Counted from the stretch's first letter, positions 21,872 through 33,949 are shown. The stretch: 64,000 bases of DNA from Dryas octopetala (GCA_963921425.1 OY992833.1:7847228-7911227); one strand, 5' to 3'. The notes: generated by a model not told the origin, from the letters alone. Numbers and translations: made by a program.

Positions 21872-22829
21872 CTTTAATCATAATCACAAAAAAGAAAAAA
21901 AGTCAACTTTCGATAAATGGGATGAAGATTTAACAAACCCAGAAAGGCTGAAAGTTCTGAAACCATTGACCTTACCTATTTGTTTATGTTTTGCTGAGAC
22001 ATAGAAAACGAATGAGAATTGAGAAATATTTTTACATTACAGGCTACAAACAGTGCTGAAGAGTTTTAAAAAAGTACCTTTATGTACAAAGATTTATTCT
22101 GAGTTTGCTGAAATAATCTCATCCTGCAGTACATTTATGTACGATAAGGTTTTTTTATCACTGGGCTAGATTTATCAACTGTAACTTTTATGGCTATATA
22201 ATGTCAATTTCTCCTCCAGAACAAGTTTATGTAAATATTAAATTCTGTTCATCTGTCTAAGTAGATGCTTGCAGGATATTTCTTTTTTTTTTTTTCCTTA
22301 TTGTCTCTAGGTTATAGGCTTATAGTGTTCCAATTATGATTCTGATTGTATTGACAGGAATATGTTGGGTTGTACTTGCTGTGGAGTTGTATCTTGCTGG
22401 TGCTGCAACAAATTCTCAAGATGGGATTACATATCTTTTTGGAAGATGCCCTACATGAGCTCAAGGAGATGGTTGAACAGAATATGCATTGATTTGTTAG
22501 TATTCTCACTGACCCAAAATGTTGAACTGTTTTCCTCTCTGTCTATAGCTAAGAGGTGTTTTGCAGTTGGGAGACTTGGATATTGTTGGTTTTCTTTTTT
22601 GAAGTTTGGTATTTGTAGCCTTAAGATTAGTATTTTGTTAGGTACTAATTGTGATATTTATGGAGCCTTAAGGTGTTTAATTGGAGTAACTTCTATTTTG
22701 AAACTACTATACTTTTTTTTATCAATTGAAACTATTGTACTTTAGGACCAATTTCCATTTTAAATGCTATATAGAAAAATTTCTCAGTGGCAATTTAAAA
22801 ATGCAAAGAAATAATTTGGGAGCAGGCAC
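21872..22829 (+). other. Region between the nuclease fragment and subterminal repeats; one unassigned exon-like stretch
   Basis: At 22364-22498, after a TATTGACAG acceptor, an open frame reads EYVGLYLLWSCILLVLQQIL and ends EDALHELKEMVEQNMH before a stop. It has a hydrophobic first half and a charged end. I do not recognise it; it may be a last exon of another captured gene. The rest is AT-rich. The missing N-terminal exon of the nuclease was looked for here on the minus strand and not found. Confidence 0.3.
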
Positions 22830-23440
22830 CAAAAAATGTCAACAATAAATACTATAGCGTTCATTAAATGCTGGGAAAAAAGAACAATAGCGTTTTAAAA
22901 TGCTATAGTAAGGGCATTAAACGCTATTATACACAATATTATAAGAACCAAAAAACACCATTATAGCGTCCCAATAATAGCGTTTCTAGTATATTACAGC
23001 ATTTTAGAAACGCAATTATAGTAGATTTCTATAGCGTTTGTAAATGCTATAATAGATGTGCTCTTTTATAGCATTCTAAAAACACCATTTTAGCGTCTCA
23101 ATAATAGCATTTCTAGTATGTTATAGCATTTTAGAAACGCTATTATAGTAGATTTCTATAGCGTTTGTAAATGCTATAATAGATGTGCTCTTTTATAGCA
23201 TTCTAAAAATACCATTTTAGCGTCTCAATAATAGCGTTTCTAGTATGTTATAGCATTTTAGAAACGCTATTATAGTATATTTCTATAGCGTTTGGAAATA
23301 CTATAATAGATGTGCTCTTTTATAGCATTCTAAAAACGCTATCAAAAAGTTCGACCTATTATAACGTCGGCTGTCATAGCGTTTTGGATAATGCTATTAT
23401 AAGGGTTTTATAGCGTTTTTTGAGTGCTATAAATGACCAT
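22830..23440. repeat. Subterminal repeats of CACTA-1 (127-bp units)
   Basis: The motif TATAGCGTTT and its inverse recur many times. A unit containing ATAGCGTTTGTAAATGCTAT starts near 23031, 23158 and 23285, which gives an exact 127-bp period. Such repeats next to the TIR are the usual binding sites for the second CACTA protein; binding here is inference. Confidence 0.85.
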
Positions 23441-23453
23441 TTTTGTTGTAGTG
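23424..23453. repeat. Right terminal inverted repeat of CACTA-1
   Basis: Reads inward as CACTACAACAAAAATGGTCA, the CACTA class signature. The sequence after it resumes an LTR exactly, with TCA as the likely 3-bp duplicate. Confidence 0.85.
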
Positions 23454-23780
23454 TCACTTCATATGTCCGTAACTTTCAAACCGTAACTTTCAAACAGTAA
23501 CTCGAAATGATGCGTGCTACGTGTCTATGAACTCGTGGGCTCGAAACCTATTCAACGGACCTAAAGTCAAAATCGAAAGCTCATTTATTTTAAAAGTTAA
23601 CTTTAGGTCAAGTCCAAATTAAAACAAAAATAAATAAAAATTTAAATCAAAACCCTTTTTATTTTCTAAATAAATCTTAAAATCTTTAAAATTCAACATC
23701 CTTTAAAAAAAATCTCTTAAAATAAACAAACTTGAATAAAAATTTTAAATTTCTAGTGGAATTTGGGTCGGGTCATTACA
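23454..23780 (-). mobile_element. LTR fragment D, cut by CACTA-1
   Basis: On the minus strand it starts TGTAATGACCCGACCC. It continues with the usual order of this LTR group (AAGTTAACTTT, then GTTGAATAGGTTTCGAG, then the CACGTAGCACGC region) up to the CACTA-1 end. The remainder should lie left of the window. The flank after its terminal TTACA is TGTAT. By eye it has more differences from the other copies than they have from each other, so it is probably older. Confidence 0.8.
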
Positions 23781-24077
23781 TGTATTTTGATCTAATTTTG
23801 GTGAGCAGAAACTAGGCACCCTAATGGTTATTTCAAGATCAAAATCACCTTAATCCGACATTGCATGCATTTTTGGTGTAATTTCTAAGTTTGCCCTGAA
23901 AGTCTGAAACCTGACATCAAAATTCCTCATGCATGCCTATGTTTTTCACTTGCCCTTATATTCCTTGTGACTTTGCTCTAACTGAAAATTGTCGTGATAA
24001 TATTAAGGTATTTGTGAGCTTGATTCTTAATTAATGTAGTTATGCACTTAATTTTTTATATATGCTAGCTTGAAATC

Positions 24078-24805
24078 ACAATACACCTAATTAGGGGCAT
24101 ATTCTTTATTTTTTTCTTTCGGATGGACTGTTTGCATTTTGGGTTGGATTTTATTTTTAATTAGTACTCTATTTTTGCCTTGTTTCAGTGGGAATGGAGG
24201 AAGGATGACACTTATACCTATATAAGTGTAAGGTGGTAAGGTGGTAACTACAAACTATTGGAGTATTGTAGTTGCCACCTTACCTAGTTGTTAAGGTTGC
24301 GATTTATAATGCTTTTATTTGTTTTGTGGCTGAAAGATTGGAAATGTAGTAAAGAAATAAAAGGAAACAAATTAGCTTAGGGGAGTCTGTTTTGGGTGCA
24401 GATTGGGAATACTTGGTGGAATCTTTCAAAATTGTGGAAGTTGACAGGTTATATAGACCCCTGTTTGATGATCACTTGTATGAATTTGAGGTTGATTTAA
24501 ACTTGATTCTAGATTAATTGGAGCTTGATTCTGGATATAGGCCCCTATTTTATCTTGTGGATGCTAACTAAGCGTGTATATATATATATATATATATATG
24601 CTTATGCTTGCTATTGGATGCTGAAATCTGACAGGGGCATATTCCTCTCTTGCATGCCTATGTTTTTCAATACACCTACTTAGGGGCATGTTCTTTATTT
24701 ATTTATTTTTCTGCTGGACTGTTTGCATTTTGAGTTGAATTTTATTTTTAATTAGTACTTCATCTTTGCCTTGTTTCAGTGGGAACGAAGGCAGGACAAC
24801 ACTTA
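24078..24805 (+). repeat. Direct duplication, about 140 bp, two copies
   Basis: 24078-24220 and 24667-24805 share AATACACCTA-TTAGGGGCAT, TGGACTGTTTGCATTTTG and CCTTGTTTCAGTGGGAA in the same order. The copies are about 590 bp apart and differ at many sites, so the duplication is not recent. The shared part ends in an exon-like stretch. Confidence 0.75.
24576..24598. repeat. (TA)n microsatellite
   Basis: About eleven TA repeats. Confidence 0.95.
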
Positions 24806-25761
24806 TACCCAAGAAGATATTGATGAAGTTCGGGCTAAATAGGCAAACTTTGTGGGCCAGTATATGTAGACTAAATGTTGGATTTTTGCATGACGCCTTT
24901 TTGACGTAGGCCATGTGTTTAGCTAGACTAGCTTGGGGTATATATATGATATATTGAATACTTTTCTAGATTAGCTTGGGATGATTGATAGGCTAGCTGC
25001 TGGATAATACTTTTGATATATGGTAGCAATTAGGTTGATTGATTAGATTGATGCCTATTTTTTTGGAAAGGCATATATGGGGTGTTTTTGTTTATGGGAT
25101 ATATGGCTGGTTTTGTGAATGAAATTGGGTTAAGGGAGCAAGGTACATATATGCAATTACTTGCTTCAAATATCTTATATTAGTTGGTACTTTAGAAATT
25201 TCAATCCTTTATTAATTATTGTGAATTAGTATTTTGTAAATGTATAATTTATTAGAAATGTTAATTATGAAGGGAATCAATTTGGAACAATGGTTGTACC
25301 AAAACAACCTATCTCATCAATCAGATTGTGCATTTTTGTTCATAATTGCATTGTGGTCAAAGACAATTGCGAGCTTCTAAAAACATATGTAAACAGGCAC
25401 ATTATATAATCGTTTTCAATCAAAAGTGTGGTCTGTAACCTTGACTTACAATGGTTTAATATCATAAACCATTGTCTAATCCTTAAGCATACCACACAAA
25501 TCTTAAAAAGCCATTGTGCTATGTGCCTTCATACAACAGTTTCTAACCCAAAATCGATGTACCAAATAAGTATATACAACGGTTATATGGTTAATATCTG
25601 ATGTTCTTAATGCATTAATACAACGGTTTCATGTAAACACCGTAGTATGAAAAACCTATAAACATGGCAATACACTTATTTCCAATAGCCTACACAACGG
25701 TTATTATCAATAAACCGTTGTTTAAATGGGTATTTCACCTCGTGTTTCTACCTAAAATAGT

Positions 25762-26016
25762 TGTAACGACCCGACCCGACCCAAATTTTCACTAGGAATT
25801 TAAATTTTTATTTAACTATGTTTTTTTTAAGAGGTTTATAAAAGATGTTGGATTGTAATTTAAAGATTTTGAAATTTAATTGAAAAATAAAAAGGGTTTT
25901 GATTTAAATATTTATTTTTGTTTTAATTTGGGTTTGACCCAAAGTTGACTTTTAAAATAAATGGGCTTTTGATTTTGACTTTGGGTCCGTTAGATAGGTT
26001 TCGATCTCACGAGTTC
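25762..26016 (+). repeat. LTR C, first segment
   Basis: Starts TGTAACGACCCGACCC and follows LTR A closely, up to the AGTTC at 26012-26016 where solo LTR E is inserted. The 5-bp flank before it is ATAGT. LTR C resumes at 55269, after the second TSD copy at 55264-55268. Confidence 0.88.
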
Positions 26017-26217
26017 TGTAACGCCCCAAACCTCGGGCCCATAAACATTCTGAAAACCTTGTTATTTAAACCCTTTTTCAAAGAATGAGCCATGCACTTA
26101 ATATAATAAATAAATACGTTAACTAAATCAGAGTGTGAGCCCAAAGATATTGATGTAAAATCACTTTCTAAAATCGGTTTAAATCACTGTCTAAAATCGT
26201 TTACATAAATCAAGTGG

Positions 26218-28514
26218 TGACAGGACCGCCCCCGGATTCCACCCTGAAACCCGGAGAGGCCCTGCGGGAATCCAAATTTAAGAAAAATCCTACCGAAAAT
26301 TCGGCAGAACCTCCCTTGAAAATGGACTAACCCAAAAATTTCTAAACCTGTTAAAAAGCACTTCTATACAACAACCACCTCTACCACAACCAAAATAGGG
26401 TCTCAGACCCAACAATTTCACAGAAATCCAACTTAAACCTTAGGAGTTGTTATCAGAGCCACTAATCATTTACAATTCAAGGAAAGGAACTTCCACAAAA
26501 TGGAAGTGATGCCTACAAGATCCGGGAGTGGAAAATGGATGCTATGCCTCGACTTGTTTGACTCGACCTCCACCAACGCTACTACCTGGGGGACAATTTA
26601 AGACAAAACAAGAAAACGGTGAGATAGGCTCAGTGAGTGGACGGTTAAATGGAGATCAAAGATTAAATATCTTTTCAGAAAAACCCTTTTACACACGTTT
26701 TAACTTTAAAACCTTACGATGTCTTTTGAAATCCCCCAGTTTTAAAAACCATTTCCCAGTAAAATAATAAAATTTGAAGCTGAAAATCAAACTTTGAAAA
26801 TTCCACGTTCTCAAACTGAAATTGATACTGTCAATCTATAAATAAATAACTTGAACTGAAAACTTTCTTCTCAAACATTCTCAATATACTGAAAAATTTA
26901 TAAAACTGCTCAACTGAAACCGTCATACTTAAAAACCTTTTGTTGCCATAAACTCATCACTTAAATACTTAACAGCTGAAAACACACACCAGTCAGTTAC
27001 TCATAGAATCTGTCATACATGCGCAGAGCCGAGGATCTGTCATACGCATGCAGAGCCATAAATAATCTGTCATACATGCGCAGAGCCGAGAATCTGTCAT
27101 ACGCATGCAGAGCCACAAATTTCTGTCGTACGTGCACGCAGAGCGGCCCCCAAAGGGCGAAGCATCCCGACACACGGCCCAAAGCCTATATGTGCATCGT
27201 GATGGGTCCCAAAGACCTATTAAATCTGATAACCTGGAGGGTACTGCAAAGGTGGTTTGAAAACCATTTTTAATATTTCAATGCCACGCAAAATAATTTC
27301 TTAAAAATGAAAAGTCCCAATGAGATTCTCACACCTTTTGCTATCAACTCAAGGCTTTCTCAAAACTTTGAAATCAATTTCCTTTCTATAAATTCTTGTA
27401 TAAATCACGTTTGAAATCGTATATCTCTATCGACTCTTAAAACCACATTTATTCGTCAATTTCGTATGAAAAATCATTTAATAAAACTTAAAGTAAGAAC
27501 ATTAGTCAAACTAACGGAAATGTAAACTTTGAAAATCATAATCACTTATAACAAATTCAACCCCAAATTATTTTAACTCAAATAAAACTCGGAATAAGCA
27601 AATAAATTCAATCATAAAGTAAATAAAAATGTTCTTAAAACAAAAGTCCACTCACAGTGAGAATCCTAGCTCCGTTCCTCCGCCGAATCGTTTCGGGCTG
27701 CGGTCGTCTCGCCGAAAATAGGGATGAAAGGAGCTGATATTTGGCCGGAATTCCGACGGGTAGTGGTGGCGGGCTGGGCTTTCTTTGGCCTCGTTCTCGC
27801 GCGTGTAGGGGCTGGGCTGCAAGGGAAAGGCTGCTGGGGGCTCGCCGGTGGCCTGGGCAGGTCGGGTAGTGGCCGAAATTGGCCGAGCTGGGCTGAGCTG
27901 GTCGCGCACAGAAAAAGGGAGGAGAGAGAGAGAACTCGGGAAGAGAAAAAAATAAGGAGAGAGAGTAGGCTGGGGGTGGTCGGCACCTGGGGGGGGTCTT
28001 GCTGGTGAAGCTGGGTCCGCGAGGTGGAGGTGGCTGTGGCAGCTGTGCGCAGGGCCGGTCGCGGGGGAGGGAAGACAGAGGGAGAGACTGCGGTGAGAGA
28101 GAATAAATAAAGGGAGAGAGAAGGTTCTAGAGAGAGAGAGAAAGCTCTAAAAAAAATCTGATTTTTTTTAAACCCAATTTATCCATTTTACGAAATTGCC
28201 CCTCGCTTCAAACGCCCATATCTTTCAAACTGTAACTCGGATCGAAGCGTGCTATGTGTCTATGAAATCGTGGGATCGAAACCTATCTAACGGACCCGAA
28301 GTCAAAATCGAAATCTCTTTTATTTTAAAAGTCAATTTTGGGTCAAACCCCAAATTAAAACAAAAATAAAGATTTAAATCAAACCCCTTTTTATTTTCAA
28401 AAAAATAAATCTCAAAATCCATAAAATGCAATTCAACATCTTTTAAAAACCTCTCAAAACCATAGTCAAATAAAAATTTAAATTTCCAGTGAAAATTTGG
28501 GTCGGGTTGTTACA
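26218..28514 (-). repeat. 3' LTR of element F (2297 bp)
   Basis: Plus-strand reading TGACAGGACCGCC ... GGGTCGGGTTGTTACA. The polypurine tract follows at 28516-28526 on the minus strand. It carries a 57-bp-type minisatellite at 27004-27140 and the anchor GCATCCCGACACACGGCCC near 27162. Confidence 0.95.
27004..27140 (-). repeat. 57-bp-type minisatellite in the 3' LTR of F
   Basis: Two and a half units with CTGTCATACATGCGCAGAGC and CTGTCATACGCATGCAGAGC. It is the same family as the array in element B (58130-58400) and has an identical counterpart in the other LTR of F (51051-51187). Confidence 0.9.
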
Positions 28515-29710
28515 ACCTTCCCCCCTTACAAAAATTTCGTCCTCGAAATTTAGTAGAAAACCTTAATTTAAGTGAATTGTAGTTGTAAAATTCTTATCGC
28601 CCATCAAATCAAACCTCCTTTCAACAACCATAAGTTGAAATATGCCTGAATTTTGACATTTCCTTCCGTTTGAGGAAACCAAAAACATTTAAACTAAAAA
28701 GATCACTCCACAACGAACCTAAATAAATTAAGTACGCCTCAAAAATAAAAACTTAAAAATGTGAGAGAACGCCAAACCCTAGATAAAGTTTTCAGAGGTA
28801 AAACCATTACGAAATAAATCCATTTTAAAACCTTTAAATCATTTGAAAACCACTCTAACCCATAAATCGAGAAAGTTTACTCAAAACACGAATATGTGAC
28901 AAGCTAGAGTGTGTCTCCTGAAGTCTATCGAAAATATCGTATCATGTTCAAAGTTAGATAATGTACCCATGATGACGTCTGATGAAACCAAAGCGTCCTG
29001 CTGCGTCATGGCGAAAACTCTGCCCTGGGCTCTGGGGCGTCCTGGCTGATCCCTCTGTTGTTCTCCACCTCTACTGACATGGCTGGACTGGCACCACTAC
29101 GCTTCCGTTGCGCCACTCTGATTAACCTTTTGATCTCCAAATGTATCCAACGTAAAATATGATCGCGACTTCAAGTATCGTTAATTACTACGTCTTCCAC
29201 ACCATTCCTTACATATCCCTGAAAATGAGAAATAAATTCTATCGTGAACTAAAGGGTCACCCTTAAGCTCCTATCATTTCCTTAGCAATGTGTGATGTAT
29301 TTAAGTCTATCTCGACTCCAACTACCCAGACTTCCATCACAAGATACTTATGTCTCCAAAATGGTCTAGCTCCTCATTACCATCCATAAGTTATCGTTAA
29401 TCCATCAAGTACTCACATGCCCCAAGTTAAGAAAGCTAGATTAGTGGAATTACGACAATTTCAAGCTTACTCTTTTAAATAAAAACATCACTTCATACGT
29501 CATTGCTTTGTGATGTCCCTCCTCTTCTCATATCAACCCTTACTTAAATCCAATACTTGGATCTCTTGCTTTCCATATGCCTACCACCTTCTAATTTCTC
29601 CTATCACCTCTTACGTCACTTCTCTCTCTACCCAAATTCCTTCATTGTCCTCATTAGACTTCCAAAATAAAAACAATTCATTTATCCATTAATCGTTATT
29701 ATGATATCTT
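28515..29710 (-). other. Internal domain of element F, 3' portion with gag-end remnant
   Basis: On the minus strand, about 28950-29130 matches the gag-end remnant of element A. 29131-29190 equals the reverse complement of window positions 1-60, so A and F are close relatives. 29215-29710 is AT-rich with no recognisable coding. CACTA-2 begins at 29711 after the TSD copy CTT at 29708-29710. Confidence 0.8.
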
Positions 29711-30510
29711 CACTACAAGAAAACAGGGGTTTGGCAATGATTGAAAGTAGTTGTCTAAAGCTTGCAATTTGTTGCCTAAACCTATCGGCAACAAAATTCT
29801 GCCGTTGCCATGGGCGTTGCCCTAGGACCCTTGCCAATGACTATAGGCAACCAATTTGGCGGTCGTTGCCAATTTTGCAACGAGTTAGCAACGAATATTT
29901 TGTTGCCGATGCTGGCATAGAAACCAAATTCGATGGATATTTTGCAACAATCACCGTGTTGCCTATGATATTATGCAACAATGTCGTCGTTGCCTTACCA
30001 ATTTATAGGCAACCACTATGTTGTTGCTTAATCATTGCGGTGAAACTCTATGGTGTTGCCTATGCTATCAAGCAACGACTCTATTGTTGCTCAAGTATAC
30101 AATATGCAAGGACCATGGCATTGCCTAATCTGTTTCGCAACCATGTCATAGTTGTATTTTCCCTCAAAAGGCAACATGGTTTAGTCATTGCCTAATCTTT
30201 TTGGCAACCAGCCTATGTCATCGTTGCCTTTTCCTTCAAAAGGCAAGGTGGGTTCGCCCTTGGCTAATCTTTTTTGCAACTATGCCATCGTTGCATTTTC
30301 CCTCAAAAGGCAACACGATTTTGTCCTTGCCTAATGTTTTTGGCAACCAGCCCATGTCATCGTTGCCTTTTCCCTCAAAAGGCAAGATGGATTGGTTCTT
30401 GGCTAATATTTTTTGCAACCATGTTATCGTTGCGTTTTCCCTCAATTGGCAACATAATTATCGTTCCTTTTGAGGTGCATAATGTGATTTCCTTTTAGAA
30501 TTGGCAACAA
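29711..30510. repeat. Left TIR and subterminal repeats of CACTA-2
   Basis: The TIR is followed by more than fifteen copies of GTTGCC or GGCAAC in both orientations, many within GTTGCCTAATCTTTTTGGCAACC-like inverted pairs. 30170-30470 is a local duplication with TCCCTCAAAAGGCAA. Confidence 0.9.
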
Positions 30511-30733
30511 ATAATTTTTTAATTATCAATTATTTATTTTAATTCATTTTCATAAATATAAATAATGCTATAAATATTTCAACATATAAAAATTAAAATC
30601 CCAATAAAGCTTCATAATTTAATAACAGATGTAATGTGATTTCTAAATGTTAGAAAATGATAACTTGTTCACATACTTGTCTAAGAAAATACTTAAACAC
30701 AAATGTAAGCTCGGAAAAAAAAAACCAGCTAAA

Positions 30734-31497
30734 TTAAATTTCATCCTCATCCTCACTACTACTGTCTGCAAGCTGACCGCCATTTATACCATCTCTAGAT
30801 TGTTGAGGAGTGTGACCGGGAGTCAGTTGCTCATAGATAGATCCGCTGCTACTATTGCACATTTGAGATCCTTTAAAAGCTTGCAACTCAGATCTTAGTT
30901 CAACATTCTCATTTTGCAAAGTCTTCAAGCCGTCAACAAGTTGTTTCATCATGTTTTGCATCTCCATCCAACCATCAAATGAAGGCCCAGATGCAGCAGT
31001 GGAGTATGAGGAAGATTTGTCCAGACGAGGAAAAGCACCAAGACCACATACGGTTCTACCTTTCACCCCGAGTTTCTCAGCGCAGATCCCATACTCAACT
31101 TCCAAAGGAACTTGTATAGAATCCGCTTGAGTACCCTCAGGTGCTTCCTGAGCCATACTCAACTTGACTGCATCCCTCTTTTTCTCCATTTTTTCCTACA
31201 GTTTAAAAATTATACTAAAGAGGTGAACTAAAAGTAAACGGTAGAATGCAATAGTGTTATGAAGAAAATAAATTAAGTATATTTATATTAAAATAGCAGT
31301 GTTGGTATATCATCCACACTTTCAACCCAAATGCATAATTTATATGGAAATTTCCTTAGCATATTTTCATTCAATTGAAGGCAGCATTAAGTTAAATGAC
31401 TTACATGTTTCTCTCTAGCTTCATCAGTAGTCCATTGTTGATTCTTGGTAACGTACATATCTTTCCAATTATCAATAAAAGATGGGACCTTGCCCTC
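30734..31497 (-). pseudogene. CACTA-2 divergent gene, Transposase_24-like C-terminal exons
   Basis: Two minus-strand exons with GT-AG junctions. 31405-31497 reads NWKDMYVTKNQQWTTDEARE, typical of the end of Transposase_24. 30734-31195 reads EKKRDAVKLSMAQEAPEGTQ, then a leucine/glutamate coiled coil (LKTLQNENVELRSELQAF) and an acidic end (SSSEDEDEI). This matches the usual C-terminus of plant Ptta/En/Spm proteins. The N-terminal exons were not found to the right up to 32.6 kb, so it is partial. It is transcribed away from the TNP2-type gene, whereas CACTA-1 has both genes on one strand. Confidence 0.6.
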
Positions 31498-32424
31498 CTA
31501 TATTAAAAATACAAAAGGAAAAAACAATTTGGTTAGTGGCAAAAATACATATATATTATACAGGCATACAACATATATAAAAAGAAAGACAAGAAAGCCA
31601 AAAAATTCAAGAGAGAACAGAGAATAAGTTAAAAACTAAAAGTTAAAAACCATTAAACCAACCAACCACATGATTTCGCACAAGTCTGTGGGATCCTCAA
31701 TGGACCTCAAAGTCCACACTTAAATTTCTTTAATTGACAGAAAAGAAAACAAAAAACAAAGATTAATTAAAAGAGGAAAACGATCCCTCAAAACTTAATA
31801 TAGAGGTAAATATACGGTATACCAAAAACAACTTGCTTTTCACGATCTGCAGAGCTGTAGGTTATCATGAGGTTCTAGTTGATAAGAAACATAAATAATA
31901 CAACAATAATATTACATGGATATTACAGCTACAAAGAATGTGTGTACTCATTGCTTTTATTATTTTGGTCGTGGGTTTATTTCAAAACTAGAATTGAAGG
32001 CAGCATTAAGTTAAAATGGGAATACTACTAAATTGAAACACTCTGATGCTAATTTTGAACAATAAGAATTCTGCTACTTTGTTAATATATAGTAGTACTA
32101 CCTAGTATGTATATATATAGAGCAATTCATTCTCATCATTATATATACATTATTACATTAGATAGGCTCCTCAAAAGTTTGACAAAAAGAAGATTATTAT
32201 CATAAAGCATAAAGCATCCAAAATGTATGAAAAAATTGTCTATGAAAAATTTGATGAGATGTGGAAGACCCTTATACTGACCGTAGACTCTAACTAGACA
32301 ATATGCACTGTTTGTATCTCATATTGGCTTTTCTGAAATCATATATGCGTAGTGGGTCTAATTATATTCACTATATACACCAAAATTCTCTTCATGAAGT
32401 TCTAGTTAAAGATAAACCACAATA
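31498..32424. other. CACTA-2 interior, no gene seen
   Basis: AT-rich, no supported exon. It may hold introns of the divergent gene. Confidence 0.45.
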
Positions 32425-32645
32425 ATATAATAGAGAGCACCAACAAAAGGGGAAACAATTGACATTAACAATTTAACAGAGAGCACCAACAAAGGGGGAA
32501 ACAATTGACATTAACAATTTAACAGGGAGCACCAACAAAAGGGGAAAACAATTGACAATAATATAACAGAGAGCACCAACAAAGGGGGAAAACAATTGAC
32601 ATTAAAAATTGACAATAATATAACAGGGAGCACCAATAAAGATTG
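32425..32645. repeat. About 50-bp tandem repeat in CACTA-2
   Basis: Five variable units around AGAGAGCACCAACAAA, GGGGGAAA and CAATTGACATTAACAATTT, with internal length changes. Confidence 0.85.
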
Positions 32646-33260
32646 AAATTGTTGTAAACCTGATTTGCAATGGAGGAGGCTCTTACACGAGATATGCAAT
32701 GGAAGTGGGGAAATCAAATAATTTAACCTGCATAAAAACAACCCAAAAATCAAAAGTCAGAACTGTAAAACATTCAAATATTTAGAAATGTTAAAATATT
32801 TAAAATAAAGAACTTGATAGAAGAGAAGAGAAGAAGAGTCAATTGGAGGCTAAGAGCGGCAAGAGAGGGGCGTACTGTTGACGATCAGAGAGGGCGAAAG
32901 GGACAAGGTACTGGTAGCAGTCGCACTCGCAGACTTATGGGGGAGTATATATATAGCGTCCATAGAGAGAGGAGTCTGAGAGTGAGAGGAGTTTAAGAGT
33001 CGATTGGTTTCTGATTGGCAATACATAGGGAATTAGGGGTTTTTCCCACCAAGAAAAGATAAAAATTTTCATAATGGCGGGAGGCATCACCAAAATTTCG
33101 TGTGGGTGGAGAGGGCTAGGGCGAAAGGGAAGGTCGCAGTCTCAGATGAAGGGAGGAGTATAGCTTGCAGAATTTGAGGAGTCTGAGAGTGAGGGGAGTC
33201 TGAGAGTAAGGGGAGTCTAAGAGTCGATTGATTTCTGTTTGGCAATATAAAGTGCATTTG
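32646..33260 (-). promoter_or_regulatory. Putative leader and promoter of the CACTA-2 divergent gene
   Basis: On the minus strand, 32650-32740 (TTTATGCAGGTT, then CCTCCATTGCAAATCAGGTT) matches the plus-strand leader at 35340-35420 upstream of the TNP2-type gene. A CT-rich stretch (32800-32860) and a TATA-like TATATATATAG (32945) lie upstream. 32960-33060 and 33175-33290 are diverged direct repeats sharing GAGTCTGAGAGTGAG and AAGAGTCGATTG. The reading as promoter plus leader is inference from position and composition. Confidence 0.4.
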
Positions 33261-33519
33261 GGTTTTTTTTCCTTAAAGAGATAATTAAAAAATTTCATAA
33301 TGGGGGGAAGCATCCCTCCAAAATTTCGTTTTCTTTGTTTTGGTGAAAACAATTTTGTTTTCTCATTCTCAAGAAAAAATTAAATTAATAGACAATGTGT
33401 CAATGCCCATCAAATTAAATAATAAGCAACAAAATCGTTGTTGGGAAAAAATAAAAAATTGCAAATTATAAAAAATCATTATCTAACTTATTCAAATGAT
33501 ATACTACTAGTTAGGCCTC

Positions 33520-33705
33520 ACCAAAAAGCCCAAGGTCCGAAGCCCGCCCGGCCCATTAGGCCCGAAGCCCAATTTGGCCCGAAATTTGGGCCGGCTCGGC
33601 CCGGCCCGAAAGTCTCTTGGGTTGGGCTTGGGCCATCCCATTGAAGCCCATGGGCCGCCCGAAGCACGGCCCGTTTAGGTCCGCCCAAAGCCCAATTTGG
33701 AAATT
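33520..33705. other. GGCCC/GCCCGAA-rich patch
   Basis: A GC-rich island in AT-rich DNA with many copies of AGGCCCGAAGCCC, CGGCCCGG and AAGCCCAATTTGG in both orientations. Such patches are common in subterminal parts of plant hAT-type elements, but I cannot define TIRs or a TSD here. Confidence 0.5.
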
Positions 33706-33949
33706 ATAACATATTTAATAGATTTTTCGTTTGTTTACTCTAATAAATTATTAATATGCTTATTAAGTTATTATATAATACTATAATGTTAGTAAATAGT
33801 AATAGTGTAAACTATGTAATACCATAAATAATAAAGTAATAAACTTTTAAAATTATATACAACATTACAACTATAATAAAACATAAATGTATATGTGTAT
33901 ATACAACTTTTATAATACAACTATAATTAAAGTTATTAAACCACGTCGT

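Larger units (their letters stand above)
3149..23453 (+). mobile_element. CACTA-1 (En/Spm DNA transposon), right-hand part
   Basis: The right terminal inverted repeat ends ...TTTTTGTTGTAGTG at 23453, which reads CACTACAACAAAAA inward. Before it lie 127-bp subterminal repeats. Inside are a TNP2-type transposase gene, a Transposase_24/DUF8039 gene, and captured host-gene fragments (FBD-like at 3172-3294, CAN nuclease at 17621-21871). The left TIR is not in the window. The simplest reading is that element A is inserted in CACTA-1 and the left end lies further left. Without the three solo LTRs the visible element is about 11.7 kb. It is inserted in an LTR fragment (23454-23780); the expected 3-bp TSD on the right is TCA. 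Confidence 0.8.
23781..25761 (+). mobile_element. Probable terminal part of a third CACTA element (CACTA-3)
   Basis: The right half (25310-25761) has repeated inverted motifs: ACAACGGTTAT with AAACCGTTGT near 25693, and ACAATGGTTTA with AAACCATTGT near 25445. These are typical of CACTA subterminal regions. Left of it is a last-exon-like stretch (24778-24842) reading QWERRQDNTYTQEDIDEVRAK then stop after TTTCAG. It is preceded by a diverged copy (24187 onward, QWEWRKDDTYTYI). LTR C interrupts the region at 25762, so the TIR should lie beyond the window. The assignment rests on the repeat style only. Confidence 0.5.
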
